Part shown: piece after piece, positions 1-7,954 of the stretch
Layout: each line of letters opens with the position of its first letter
Numbering within the stretch: position 1 is the first letter of the stretch
NCBI GenBank assembly: GCA_964628465.1
Contig: CAZVOA010000004.1
Location: forward strand, 62,001-126,000
Reading direction: 5' to 3'
Length of the DNA: 64,000 nt
Source: JAFGPS01 sp964628465
GTDB taxonomy: Bacteria; Planctomycetota; Phycisphaerae; Sedimentisphaerales; Anaerobacaceae
Notes under the pieces: model-generated
Databases searched by the model: none
Seen by the model: only the letters and a program-made list of their open reading frames with translations
What the model was told of the DNA's origin: nothing
Made by a program: the position numbers and the translations under genes

Positions 1-351
1 AAATACAAACTTGCACTTGTTACCAATGGAGCATCTGATTTGCAGCGTGAAAAAATCCAGGGATCCGGCCTTGCAAAATATTTTGACGAGATTGTGATAG
101 CCGGAGATGTCGGAATCCGCAAACCTGAGCCGGATATTTTCAATATTGTTTTAAACAGAATCGGTACAAAACCGAACGAAGCGATTATGGTAGGTAATGA
201 TCTTGAATCAGATATAGAAGGTGCTAATGAGGTCGGAATTAAAACTGTCTGGCTTAATCGCGGTAGAGAAAAAAATCAAAGCGATATAAAACCTGATTAC
301 GAAATAAATAGTATGAATAAATTACAACACCTACTCAAAACTTTGGATTAG
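1..351 (+). CDS. HAD-family hydrolase, C-terminal part (5' end outside window)
   Basis: The reading frame is open from the first base, so the gene starts upstream. The visible 116 residues hold the later part of a haloacid dehalogenase-like hydrolase: motif II Thr in LVTNG (residue 8), motif III Lys in the RKPEPD segment (residue 41), and motif IV GNDLESD with the Mg-binding acidic residues (65-71). The nucleophile Asp of motif I and the cap domain must lie upstream. The family hydrolyses phosphoesters of small metabolites. The arrangement fits the YjjG/pyrimidine-nucleotidase or phosphoglycolate-phosphatase-like subgroup, but the substrate cannot be told from this fragment. It ends 10 bp before the convergent small gene at 362-721. 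Confidence 0.85.
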   Translation, partial: KYKLALVTNGASDLQREKIQGSGLAKYFDEIVIAGDVGIRKPEPDIFNIVLNRIGTKPNEAIMVGNDLESDIEGANEVGIKTVWLNRGREKNQSDIKPDYEINSMNKLQHLLKTLD

Positions 352-361
352 TTATTGAAGA

Positions 362-721
362 TTAGAATTTAAACTGGTCTTTGAAGACAGTCTGGAAATC
401 ATATACGTTATTGAAATCATCTATCGAATCGGTTGGCTGGGCGCTCATCCATTCGTTTTTTATCATCAGCCAGACGATTTCGCCGAAATCGCGTGTTGTT
501 TTTATATCCCAGTCGTTCAAGACGGATTTGGCAAGCCTTCCCCATCGCTCCAGGGCGTATTTCCTCAATCCTTCGCAAAGAGTTTGGCCGCTTACATGGT
601 TGGCCTTTTCCTCGGAAACGATTTTTTTCGCGGTATAACCAAGCCCTTCATAGACAAATCCAATTGCTTTTGCACTATAACGCCCATCTTCCAGGGCAAT
701 TTGTTCGAGATTCTTTTTCAT
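362..721 (-). CDS. Minf_1886-type small protein (Planctomycetes/Verrucomicrobia-restricted family)
   Basis: A 119-residue soluble protein with no signal peptide or membrane segment. The order of motifs, EDGRYS near residue 11, HVSGQTLCEGLRKYALERWG (about 42-61), and TRDFGEIVW (about 76-84), is what I recall for the uncharacterised family TIGR04138, restricted mainly to Planctomycetes and Verrucomicrobia. No biochemical function is known to me. It stands alone on the minus strand, convergent with the HAD gene and about 100 bp from the permease gene end. Its main value here is taxonomic. Family membership is from recognition, not from a search. Confidence 0.75.
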   Translation of the reverse strand: MKKNLEQIALEDGRYSAKAIGFVYEGLGYTAKKIVSEEKANHVSGQTLCEGLRKYALERWGRLAKSVLNDWDIKTTRDFGEIVWLMIKNEWMSAQPTDSIDDFNNVYDFQTVFKDQFKF

Positions 722-829
722 TTACGTAACCCAGTCTCCATTTTGGGAAAAAATTCAATTCAACGTATCCATTCTATAATTTTCTACGCTTAAAGTCAAT
801 ATTCAGACAGAAAAACCAAGTATTTTCTT

Positions 830-2227
830 CTAAACCAGCGACCATTTGAAACATGCACGTCTCAATACAGCTAAAAAGATGGCCCATAATAATACAATAG
901 AACTCACAACAGAATAAGGATTTATTATAACCGAAGAAAATTCATGAACCCCTGCATCTGCAAAATTCTGGAAGGAAAGAAACAAAGCTATCATTATTGA
1001 ATACAGAATTATTACCATCAAAAATAATAATAAATGCTTCTTATAGAAAATCAGCCTGAATGTAAAAATAAAGGGTACCGCAAGAACAGGCAGCAATATA
1101 AAACTGAAACTGATTGGATGGAAAGAGACTGCTTTGTCAAATAAAATGAAATCCGGCATTATTGGTTTGGCAATATTTGTTAATACTATTACTACAGCAC
1201 ATATACACATTATGTAAAAGGTATATGTAATACTCAAGCCAAGAGCACTGTAAAACCTTTCCTTACGTCCATCTGAAATTAACATAGTAGAGAAAACAGG
1301 AATTTGTGTAAAAACTGTAACCATCAAAACCATCATGAATAATGCAAATGGAGATGACTGACGCGAATAACAAAACGCAAAAAGCATCGCAAGTAAAAAA
1401 AGTACACCCAACGGATTGAAATTTGAAAACTGTGGGCCATAAGTTTTATATAAGTTACCCCATATATATCTTCCCATGCCAAAGTATTTATACTTGTTCA
1501 TTTTTTTAAGAAAGAATCTTTCTACTGAAGGTTTTATTTGAAATCTAATTTTTCCTTTTTGTGACGCCAGCTTAAACTGATTATATTTTTCAAGTCTCTC
1601 TTTATTCCACATACCTATAATTGGCATTTGTGGAACTGCACAGAGCTTTCTGTGAATTTCAGAAAAATTCAATTTCCGCCAGATAAAAATACAACTTAAC
1701 AAACCGGCACTGATTAGAATAACAGGGTGCTGTAATATTAACCAGCCCAGAAAATCATAAGGACGGCTATAGAAAGAAGGCATAAACATTATTACCCAAA
1801 TAAATATTAATACGTTTCCTGTAATTAAAATCAGTTCCGCTCCCAATAAGAAGAAAATGATATTAGCAAAGAAAATGGGGATTACTACGCCGCTCCATCT
1901 ATCACCAAATACGAAAACAGCAGCAATTAATCCAAGAAAAAGACTTGCTATCACACATAATATTAATAGTACCTTTTTAACATTTTGCCTGTGTCCAGGC
2001 AGACAAAACGAGAATGGTTTACTAAATATATCTATATGCATAAGCGATGCCAAAAAACCAGCGAATATCGGCAGATTCATAAATACACCTGTTACTAATT
2101 GCTCGTCATTCTTCTGGTCAGCAACGAATCCAACCGTAAAGAAAATTATAAGTGCAGAATATAAATAAGCCGGCCAGAAGTAACGATTTGGGAGATATAT
2201 TTTCAGGTTTGCTATTAAAGTTTTCAT
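830..2227 (-). CDS. ABC transporter permease, multi-spanning membrane protein
   Basis: A 465-residue hydrophobic protein with roughly ten to twelve predicted membrane segments. There is one cluster in the N-terminal 190 residues, a soluble loop near 190-260, and a second cluster to the C-terminus. There is no signal peptide beyond the first membrane helix. The gene starts 1 bp after the stop codon of the upstream ABC ATPase, so the two are certainly co-transcribed and probably translationally coupled. With the YtrA-type GntR regulator in front, the trio resembles ytrA/ytrB/ytrC-like exporter operons tied in other bacteria to cell-wall stress. The exported substrate is unknown. The sequence itself is poorly conserved, so the assignment rests mainly on context and topology. 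Confidence 0.7.
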   Translation of the reverse strand: MKTLIANLKIYLPNRYFWPAYLYSALIIFFTVGFVADQKNDEQLVTGVFMNLPIFAGFLASLMHIDIFSKPFSFCLPGHRQNVKKVLLILCVIASLFLGLIAAVFVFGDRWSGVVIPIFFANIIFFLLGAELILITGNVLIFIWVIMFMPSFYSRPYDFLGWLILQHPVILISAGLLSCIFIWRKLNFSEIHRKLCAVPQMPIIGMWNKERLEKYNQFKLASQKGKIRFQIKPSVERFFLKKMNKYKYFGMGRYIWGNLYKTYGPQFSNFNPLGVLFLLAMLFAFCYSRQSSPFALFMMVLMVTVFTQIPVFSTMLISDGRKERFYSALGLSITYTFYIMCICAVVIVLTNIAKPIMPDFILFDKAVSFHPISFSFILLPVLAVPFIFTFRLIFYKKHLLLFLMVIILYSIMIALFLSFQNFADAGVHEFSSVIINPYSVVSSIVLLWAIFLAVLRRACFKWSLV

Positions 2228-2228
2228 T

Positions 2229-3140
2229 TTATGCTCCTACTGCACTTATATGTTGATTAACAACAATCTTATACAGTTCTTCCAAAGGCAAAGTCTCTAT
2301 CTCGATCCAGCAATCTAATTGTTGTGCTTTTTCTTTCAATTCTTCATGCGTATAACCGCTTACGATTAATAATGCCTGTCCATCGGTTCTATTACATTCG
2401 ATTATATTCTCAAAAGGTAATTCTAAAGGTAATGTGGAATTCATAGCATTGAGTTTCACCTTACTATATTTCTCGCGTAAATCATCGAAGCCGCAATCCA
2501 GCAAAATCCCACCTTCTTCCATAATCACGACATGATCAATAACTTTCTCTATGTCACTGAGAATATGAGAGGATATAACAATTGTTCGATTTTCATCCTG
2601 AATCAGTTCCAAAAGCAAATCAAGAAAATTCGCTCTTGCAATAGGATCTAAAGCAGAAGCAGGCTCGTCAAGAATCAATAACTCCGGCTCAAAACAAATC
2701 GCGAGCAATATCGCCAATTTTTGTCTCTCGCCGGGCGAAAGAGAAATTACTCGTGAAGAAACAGGTACCTTAAAATTCTTGATGTAACGTTCCTCAAGTT
2801 CGTGATTCCAGTTCGGATAATATGTACTTACATAACGTATCAACTGGTCAACTCTCATCCATGGTAAAAGCTCCCCTTCCTGATGCACATATCCGATTCG
2901 ACCAAGTTCCTTCGGACTCAGCTCACCAGCAATACAACCGAAAGTAGTACATTGCCCGATATCCGGCAGATATAATCCAATGATATGGCGGAGCAACGTG
3001 CTTTTCCCCGCTCCGTTCGAGCCTAATAACCCGACAATTCTTCCACGGTTTATATCGAGACTGACTCTATCGAGAGCCGTTTTCTTACCAAATCTTTTGC
3101 TTAACTTATCAATCTTTATAATTGTTTCTGTATTATCCAT
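2229..3140 (-). CDS. ABC transporter ATP-binding protein (YtrB/GldA-like)
   Basis: A 303-residue ABC ATPase. Walker A is GSNGAGKST (residues 40-48), the signature is LSPGE (134-138), Walker B is LLILDE (154-159), and a switch His follows in the SSHI segment. The open frame runs further upstream to 3299, but that extension lies inside the GntR gene. The ATG at 3140 overlaps the GntR stop in the sequence ATGGATAA (8 bp overlap), and the protein there begins directly at the ABC fold, so I choose this start. It energises the permease encoded 1 bp downstream. Levels are probably set by the adjacent GntR repressor. Confidence 0.88.
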   Translation of the reverse strand: MDNTETIIKIDKLSKRFGKKTALDRVSLDINRGRIVGLLGSNGAGKSTLLRHIIGLYLPDIGQCTTFGCIAGELSPKELGRIGYVHQEGELLPWMRVDQLIRYVSTYYPNWNHELEERYIKNFKVPVSSRVISLSPGERQKLAILLAICFEPELLILDEPASALDPIARANFLDLLLELIQDENRTIVISSHILSDIEKVIDHVVIMEEGGILLDCGFDDLREKYSKVKLNAMNSTLPLELPFENIIECNRTDGQALLIVSGYTHEELKEKAQQLDCWIEIETLPLEELYKIVVNQHISAVGA

Positions 3141-3537
3141 TTTTCCTGTCCCTCGATTTAGAATTATATTGTTCATACAGTTCAGCCAACATATCCGAAG
3201 CTTTTGACTGGGGTATTTCAAATTGAACAGCCAACACAGCCGCCTGACGCAATGCTTCTTCGAGAATTTTTTCTTTTGCCATTTCTTTTTTACCTCCACG
3301 TATCTGAGCTACAAAAAGTCCAATCCCACGCCGTCTTTCCAACAAACCTTCCATTTCAAGAAGAGCATAAGCCTTGCTGATTGTCATTGGATTCACACGA
3401 AGCTGACCGGCTAAATCACGAACAGTTACCAACTGCTCGCCCTGCCGCATCTGCCCTGCCATTATCTGCTGGCGTATCTGGTCAATCACCTGACGATATA
3501 TCGGCTGGCCGCTGTGATGATCAATTTCAAGTAACAT
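3133..3537 (-). CDS. GntR-family regulator, YtrA subfamily
   Basis: A 134-residue protein with an N-terminal winged helix (about 1-75; conserved VRDLAGQLRVNPMTISKAY and LERRRGIGLFV) followed by a short helical tail of about 55 residues. The lack of a large effector domain is the hallmark of the YtrA subfamily, which represses neighbouring ABC transporter operons. An AAGGT Shine-Dalgarno precedes the ATG. It is the first gene of the regulator-ATPase-permease operon, and a 9-bp-armed palindrome lies on its own promoter at 3568-3591. Autoregulation is therefore very likely. The inducing signal is not visible. Confidence 0.88.
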   Translation of the reverse strand: MLLEIDHHSGQPIYRQVIDQIRQQIMAGQMRQGEQLVTVRDLAGQLRVNPMTISKAYALLEMEGLLERRRGIGLFVAQIRGGKKEMAKEKILEEALRQAAVLAVQFEIPQSKASDMLAELYEQYNSKSRDRKNG

Positions 3538-3567
3538 AAAACTACCTTCTTTCAGTATTTCAATATT

Positions 3568-3591
3568 AGTGTATTACGTACTTAATACACT
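3568..3591 (-). promoter_or_regulatory. Palindromic operator of the YtrA-type regulator
   Basis: The arms AGTGTATTA and TAATACACT are perfect inverted repeats (9 bp) separated by 6 bp. The outer hexamers AGTGTA and TACACT, 12 bp apart, closely resemble the operator I recall for Bacillus YtrA (AGTGTA, about 13 bp, TACACT). The left edge of the palindrome in the direction of transcription overlaps the -10 hexamer of the predicted promoter, the expected position for a repressor. Confidence 0.75.
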
Positions 3592-3617
3592 ATACGCTTT
3601 ATATCGTTATTGTTCAA
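3589..3617 (-). promoter_or_regulatory. Sigma-70-type promoter of the GntR-ABC operon
   Basis: Read on the minus strand: TTGAAC (3617-3612), 17 bp, TATAGT (3594-3589). The start codon follows about 50 bases further. The -10 hexamer overlaps the palindromic operator. Confidence 0.65.
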
Positions 3618-3676
3618 TAAAAAAATTTAATATTTTTGTAAATTTCTGTAGATTTAATGATGTAGATATTAATACA

Positions 3677-3717
3677 AAATCGCCTATCTCCTTGTTTTAC
3701 AAGAAGATAAGCGATTT
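3677..3717 (-). terminator. Hairpin ending the ECF/DUF4139 operon
   Basis: Two 18-base arms (3677-3694 and 3700-3717) flank a 5-base loop, 50 bp past the last DUF4139 stop codon. In minus-strand RNA all 18 positions pair, two of them as G-U wobbles. In plus-strand RNA the same two positions would be C-A mismatches. This asymmetry shows that the minus-strand transcript is the selected one. A short run of four U follows, so it may be a rho-independent terminator of moderate strength or a 3' stabilising hairpin. Confidence 0.7.
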
Positions 3718-3766
3718 CAGTTTTAGGTTGAATTTTAGTAAATATTCTTAATAAATATCTATTATT

Positions 3767-5116
3767 TCATCTTGCTACCCTTCTTCCAGGAGCGTCATCT
3801 TCCCTTGTTCCATGGAAAGTTCTTATGGTATAGGTAATAGTCTGTTTCGATTCGGGCGACATTTCAAGCGTGAACTTGATTGTGTCTAAATCGTAATCTT
3901 CGTAATCATCATTACCTGTAAGCTCCCAGAACGGACTTGAGAAATTACGTTTGATTTCCACCTTAACCGGAATGTCACGAGTATTCCTCACCTCGATCTC
4001 AAATGTTCTAACTTCGTCCCAGCCTATAATACTACTTCCGTCGTCCCTGTGATTTTCTGTCCTGAAGTCCATGACCTTAGGCTCAACTACTACATTCGAT
4101 ACCGAACCAAGATTAAGTTCGACTTCTTCGTTAACCGGGACATACTTAAAATCAGACTGACCTGCATAAGAAAGGTGGCCGTCATCATCCACGTTACGAT
4201 ATACTTTGAGCATACCACCGGGGATTGGTGTTTCGCCAAGTTCATGTTTCTCATCATTAGTGAAACTCAGGAAACGAATTACTGAATTACCATAACGTTC
4301 TTCTTCGTATTTATACAAATTTATTACGGGGATATCCTCAGTATCAAAACTAATCATTCGTTTCGACCAGCCGTTCTCGATTGTCTGAGTTCCTTCTATC
4401 GTATAAAGGAAATATTCACTGAGACCTTCCTTAACAATTTCAGATGGTGCTTTTCTCGAAAACTGTATATCATCCATTATCGTTTTCATTTCTTGTCGTT
4501 GGTATAGAACAACTTCCGATGCTAAGGATGTACCTCTTATTGCAAATTCTGGCCCCGGTCTTTCATAAGGATATTGCCTCTGTGCAAGAGCAGCTATTTC
4601 ATCAAGCATATGGACTTGCCCAACAATAAGTCTTACCTGAGAATTCTCATAGTCTTCGCCCGAGTTGTTGGTTACTCTAACGTAACCCTGCAGACGCATC
4701 TTTTCTTCGTTCTCGGTAAGTGTTCCCATATAGAACGCGCGCCATGACAAGCCGCTGGTTAGATATGTTATCTCAATCGGAACCTTGCCTGAGAATTCGC
4801 TTTTGATGTTCCACAAACCTAAATTCCTTACCCGCGGCGGGAAGGTGAGATTGGCAATATCAATCTCACCAGTATGTGCTTTGGGAAGCATATCAAGACT
4901 GGTCGGATCAATAAGAGTATTTTCCCATGAAAATTGTAACTCGTTCTGGCCTTCCTTAAGAGTAAGAGAGCGGCTCTCGCGTGCGAGTGTCATATCCGCT
5001 GAATTGTATATTGTAAGCTGAACTGTATCTCTGTCTGGTAAAGTAACTAAATCGACTTTGCCAAAAGATACAGAAGCCACTGCGAGTATGATAAATAATT
5101 TATTAATTAGTTTCAT
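3767..5116 (-). CDS. Secreted DUF4139 protein, tandem paralogue 1
   Basis: A 449-residue protein with a Sec signal peptide (MKLINKLFIILAVASVSFG, cleavage about 19-20). The rest is a DUF4139 body: an N-terminal beta-rich part starting KVDLVTLPDRDTVQLTIYNSADMTLARE (given here in pieces: KVDLVTLPDRD, then LTIYNSADMTLA), the conserved YLTSGLSWRAFYMGTL core (about 120-135), VRLIVGQVHMLDEIAALAQ, a variable segment (about 190-227), then EGLSEYFLYTIEG and a long conserved C-terminal half. DUF4139 occurs in MuiA-type proteins, whose biochemical role is unknown. This is the last gene of the operon and 12 bp from paralogue 2. Its N-terminal half is nearly identical in DNA to paralogue 3, while its C-terminal half has diverged. 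Confidence 0.85.
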   Translation of the reverse strand: MKLINKLFIILAVASVSFGKVDLVTLPDRDTVQLTIYNSADMTLARESRSLTLKEGQNELQFSWENTLIDPTSLDMLPKAHTGEIDIANLTFPPRVRNLGLWNIKSEFSGKVPIEITYLTSGLSWRAFYMGTLTENEEKMRLQGYVRVTNNSGEDYENSQVRLIVGQVHMLDEIAALAQRQYPYERPGPEFAIRGTSLASEVVLYQRQEMKTIMDDIQFSRKAPSEIVKEGLSEYFLYTIEGTQTIENGWSKRMISFDTEDIPVINLYKYEEERYGNSVIRFLSFTNDEKHELGETPIPGGMLKVYRNVDDDGHLSYAGQSDFKYVPVNEEVELNLGSVSNVVVEPKVMDFRTENHRDDGSSIIGWDEVRTFEIEVRNTRDIPVKVEIKRNFSSPFWELTGNDDYEDYDLDTIKFTLEMSPESKQTITYTIRTFHGTREDDAPGRRVAR

Positions 5117-5128
5117 TGGTATTATCCC

Positions 5129-6478
5129 TTACATACTCCGTTTTGGAGCGTAATCTTCTCTTGTTCCGTGATAAGTTCGCAGGGTATAAGTAATTGTCTG
5201 TTTCGATGCAGGTGACATTTCGAGAGTGAACTTGATTGTATCGGAATCGTAATCCACGTAATCATCATTGCCTGTAACCTGCCAAAACTGAGTTTGGAAA
5301 TTACGCTTGATTTCGACCTTTACCGGAATGTCACGGGTATTTCGTACTTCGATTTCAAATGTGCGAACTTCGTCCCAACCTATGACACTATCTGAACCAA
5401 ATCTGTAATTTTCCGTTTTGAAATTAATTACCTTCGGTTCTACTACTAAATTAGCCACCGCGCCAAGGTTAAGCTCTACTTCTTCGTTTACCGGAATATA
5501 CTTGAAATCAGACTGGCCTTCGTAAGACAAATGGCCGTCTTTATCTACGTTTCTATAGACCTTAAGCATACCACCCGGAATTGGTGTTTCGCCAAGTTCG
5601 TGTTTCTCATCGTTGGAAAAGCTTAGAAAACGTATTACAGAATTTCCGTAACGTTCCTGCTCGTATTTATAAAGGTTCACTACAGGAATTTCATCTGTAT
5701 CGAAGCTAATCATTCTTTTCGACCAGCCGTTCTCGATTGTCTGTGTTCCTTCTATTGTATAAAGAAAATACTCACTGAGACCCTCTTTAACGATTTCTTT
5801 TGTAGCTAAATCAGCCCAAGCATAAAATTCAACATTACCATTTGCTGACTTAGCAACAGGTGCATTTTCTCTTCTCGAACGTAAATTTTCCTCCAAGATT
5901 TCTCTTCTTACTTGGCCCGGTCTATCATACGGATATTGTCTTTGTGCAAGAGTTGCTATTTCATCAATCATATGAACCTGGCCTACAATCAGTCTTACCT
6001 GTGCGTTCTCGTAATCTTCGCCGGAGTTGTTGGTTACTCTAACATAGCCCTGCAAACGCATCTTTTCTTCATTCTCGGTAAGCGTTCCCATATAGAATGC
6101 TCGCCATGACAAGCCGCTGGTAAGATATGTTATCTCAATCGGAACCTTGCCGGAGAATTCGCTCTTGATGTTCCACAAGCCTAAGTTCCTTACCCGCGGC
6201 GGGAAGGTGAGATTCGCAATATCAATCTCACCTGCATGTGCCTTGGGAAGCATATCAAGACTTGTGGGATCAATGAGTGTATTTTCCCATGAGAATTGCA
6301 GTTCGTTCGTACCTTCCTTGAGAGTTAGAGAGCGACTCTCGCGGGCGAGTGTCATATCAGCGGAATTATATATCGTAAGCTGAACTGTATCCCTATCGGG
6401 TAAAGTAACCAAGTCAACTTTGGCAAAAACTGAAATCGTTGTTACAAGTATTATTAGTAATATGAATATTCGTTTCAT
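5129..6478 (-). CDS. Secreted DUF4139 protein, tandem paralogue 2
   Basis: 449 residues with a signal peptide (MKRIFILLIILVTTISVFA). It has the same domain order as its neighbours. The hypervariable centre after YPYDRPG is rich in Arg/Glu/Asn (QVRREILEENLRSRREN) and unlike the corresponding segment of any other copy. About 330 bp of its 3' part (near 5150-5482) is almost base-for-base identical to paralogues 3 and 4, indicating recent duplication or gene conversion. It is spaced 12 bp on each side from its neighbours in the operon. It is probably periplasmic or cell-surface located. No catalytic motif is recognised. Confidence 0.85.
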   Translation of the reverse strand: MKRIFILLIILVTTISVFAKVDLVTLPDRDTVQLTIYNSADMTLARESRSLTLKEGTNELQFSWENTLIDPTSLDMLPKAHAGEIDIANLTFPPRVRNLGLWNIKSEFSGKVPIEITYLTSGLSWRAFYMGTLTENEEKMRLQGYVRVTNNSGEDYENAQVRLIVGQVHMIDEIATLAQRQYPYDRPGQVRREILEENLRSRRENAPVAKSANGNVEFYAWADLATKEIVKEGLSEYFLYTIEGTQTIENGWSKRMISFDTDEIPVVNLYKYEQERYGNSVIRFLSFSNDEKHELGETPIPGGMLKVYRNVDKDGHLSYEGQSDFKYIPVNEEVELNLGAVANLVVEPKVINFKTENYRFGSDSVIGWDEVRTFEIEVRNTRDIPVKVEIKRNFQTQFWQVTGNDDYVDYDSDTIKFTLEMSPASKQTITYTLRTYHGTREDYAPKRSM

Positions 6479-6490
6479 ATATTATCTTTC

Positions 6491-7942
6491 TTACATGCTT
6501 CGCTTCGGAGCGTAATCTTCTCTTGTTCCGTGATAAGTTCGCAAGGTATAAGTAATTGTCTGTTTCGATGCAGGTGACATTTCGAGCGTGAACTTGATTG
6601 TATCGGAATCGTAATCCACGTAATCATCATTGCCTGTAACCTGCCAAAACTGAGTTTGGAAATTACGCTTGATTTCGACCTTTACCGGAATGTCACGGGT
6701 ATTTCGTACTTCGATTTCAAATGTGCGAACTTCGTCCCAACCTATGACACTATCTGAACCAAATCTGTAATTTTCCGTTTTGAAATTAATTACCTTCGGT
6801 TCTACTACTAAATTAGCCACCGCGCCAAGGTTAAGCTCTACTTCCTCGTTGACCGGGATATACTTGAAATCGGACTGGCCTTCGTATGACAAATGCTCTT
6901 CTTCATCTACATTGCGGTAAACCTTTAACATTCCGCCCGGAATTGGAGTTTCGCCGAGTTCATGTTTTTCATCATTGGAAAAACTTAGAAAACGTATTAC
7001 AGAATTACCATAGCGTTCCTGCTCATATTTATAAAGGTTCACTACAGGAATATCTTCTGTATCAAAACTGATCATTCTTTTCGACCAGCCGTTCTCGATT
7101 GTCTCTTTTCCTTCTATCGTATAAAGGAAATATTCACTGAGACCTTCCTTAACTATTTCCTGAGGTTTATCAGCAAGCTCCTCTAATTTTAGTTTCGTTG
7201 ATGATGATGATGCACTCAATAGTTGTCTTCTATTAAAAGATATTTCCGAATCCATAATATCTTCTCCCCAATAAATTCCACCAGGTCTGTCATATGGATA
7301 CTGTCTTTGAGCAAGAGCTGCAATTTGATCGAGCATATGAACTTGTCCAACGATCAGTCTTACCTGTGCGTTTTCGTAATCTTCGCCGGAGTTATTGGTT
7401 ACGCGAACATAGCCCTGCAAACGCATCTTTTCTTCGTTTTCGGTGAGTGTTCCCATATAGAACGCGCGCCATGACAAGCCGCTGGTAAGATATGTTATCT
7501 CAATCGGAACCTTGCCGGAGAATTCGCTCTTGATGTTCCACAAGCCTAAGTTCCTTACCCGCGGCGGGAAGGTGAGATTGGCAATATCAATCTCACCAGT
7601 ATGTGCTTTGGGAAGCATATCAAGACTGGTCGGATCAATAAGAGTATTTTCCCATGAAAATTGTAACTCGTTCTGGCCTTCCTTAAGAGTAAGAGAGCGG
7701 CTCTCGCGTGCGAGTGTCATATCAGCGGAATTATATATCGTAAGCTGAACTGTATCCCTGTCGGGCAACGTTACTAAATCTACCTTAGCATAAACAGGAA
7801 AAGAAGCAAAAACAAGAAATACAAATACCAATGTCATTGCGAGCGCAGCGAAGCAATCTTCATTCTCTTTTATTAGTGGAAGATTGCTTCGTCGTTCCAC
7901 TCCTCGCAATGACATACTGTCTTTTAATGTTATTCGTTTCAT
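6491..7942 (-). CDS. Secreted DUF4139 protein, tandem paralogue 3, with palindromic repeat inside the signal-peptide region
   Basis: 483 residues, about 30 longer than its siblings because an 85-bp palindromic repeat (7831-7915) lies in frame between the start MKRITLK and the hydrophobic core LVFVFLVFASFPVYA. The peptide made by the repeat (SLRGVERRSNL then DCFAALAMT) is of a kind seen in many genomes as a translated dispersed repeat. The mature protein begins KVDLVTLPDRD as in the other copies, so export may survive with a long n-region, or translation may begin at the internal Met in ALAMT. The centre after YPYDRPG reads GIYWGEDIMDSEISFNRRQ and a Ser-rich run. The 5' half matches paralogue 1 and the 3' half matches paralogues 2 and 4. 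Confidence 0.82.
   Translation of the reverse strand: MKRITLKDSMSLRGVERRSNLPLIKENEDCFAALAMTLVFVFLVFASFPVYAKVDLVTLPDRDTVQLTIYNSADMTLARESRSLTLKEGQNELQFSWENTLIDPTSLDMLPKAHTGEIDIANLTFPPRVRNLGLWNIKSEFSGKVPIEITYLTSGLSWRAFYMGTLTENEEKMRLQGYVRVTNNSGEDYENAQVRLIVGQVHMLDQIAALAQRQYPYDRPGGIYWGEDIMDSEISFNRRQLLSASSSSTKLKLEELADKPQEIVKEGLSEYFLYTIEGKETIENGWSKRMISFDTEDIPVVNLYKYEQERYGNSVIRFLSFSNDEKHELGETPIPGGMLKVYRNVDEEEHLSYEGQSDFKYIPVNEEVELNLGAVANLVVEPKVINFKTENYRFGSDSVIGWDEVRTFEIEVRNTRDIPVKVEIKRNFQTQFWQVTGNDDYVDYDSDTIKFTLEMSPASKQTITYTLRTYHGTREDYAPKRSM
7831..7915. repeat. Dispersed palindromic repeat inserted in a signal-peptide coding region
   Basis: Outer arms ATGTCATTGCGAG (7831-7843) and CTCGCAATGACAT (7903-7915) are perfect inverted repeats. 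Inner arms CGAAGCAATCTT (7849-7860) and AAGATTGCTTCG (7880-7891) are also perfect. This is the widespread TCATTGCGAG...GAAGCAATCTT type of small mobile palindromic element. Both strands stay open through it, which lets it sit inside a gene. Confidence 0.85.
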
Positions 7943-7954
7943 ATAATTTATCCC

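Noticed and set aside
3141..3299. N-terminal extension of the ABC ATPase gene up to 3299
   Set aside because: It lies inside the GntR gene in another frame. The ATG at 3140 gives a normal ABC start with a typical 8-bp stop/start overlap.
4785..7748. Overlapping plus-strand frames within DUF4139 genes (e.g. 4785-5021, 6147-6383, 7512-7748)
   Set aside because: They are mirror readings of conserved coding sequence; their identity between copies reflects the minus-strand genes.
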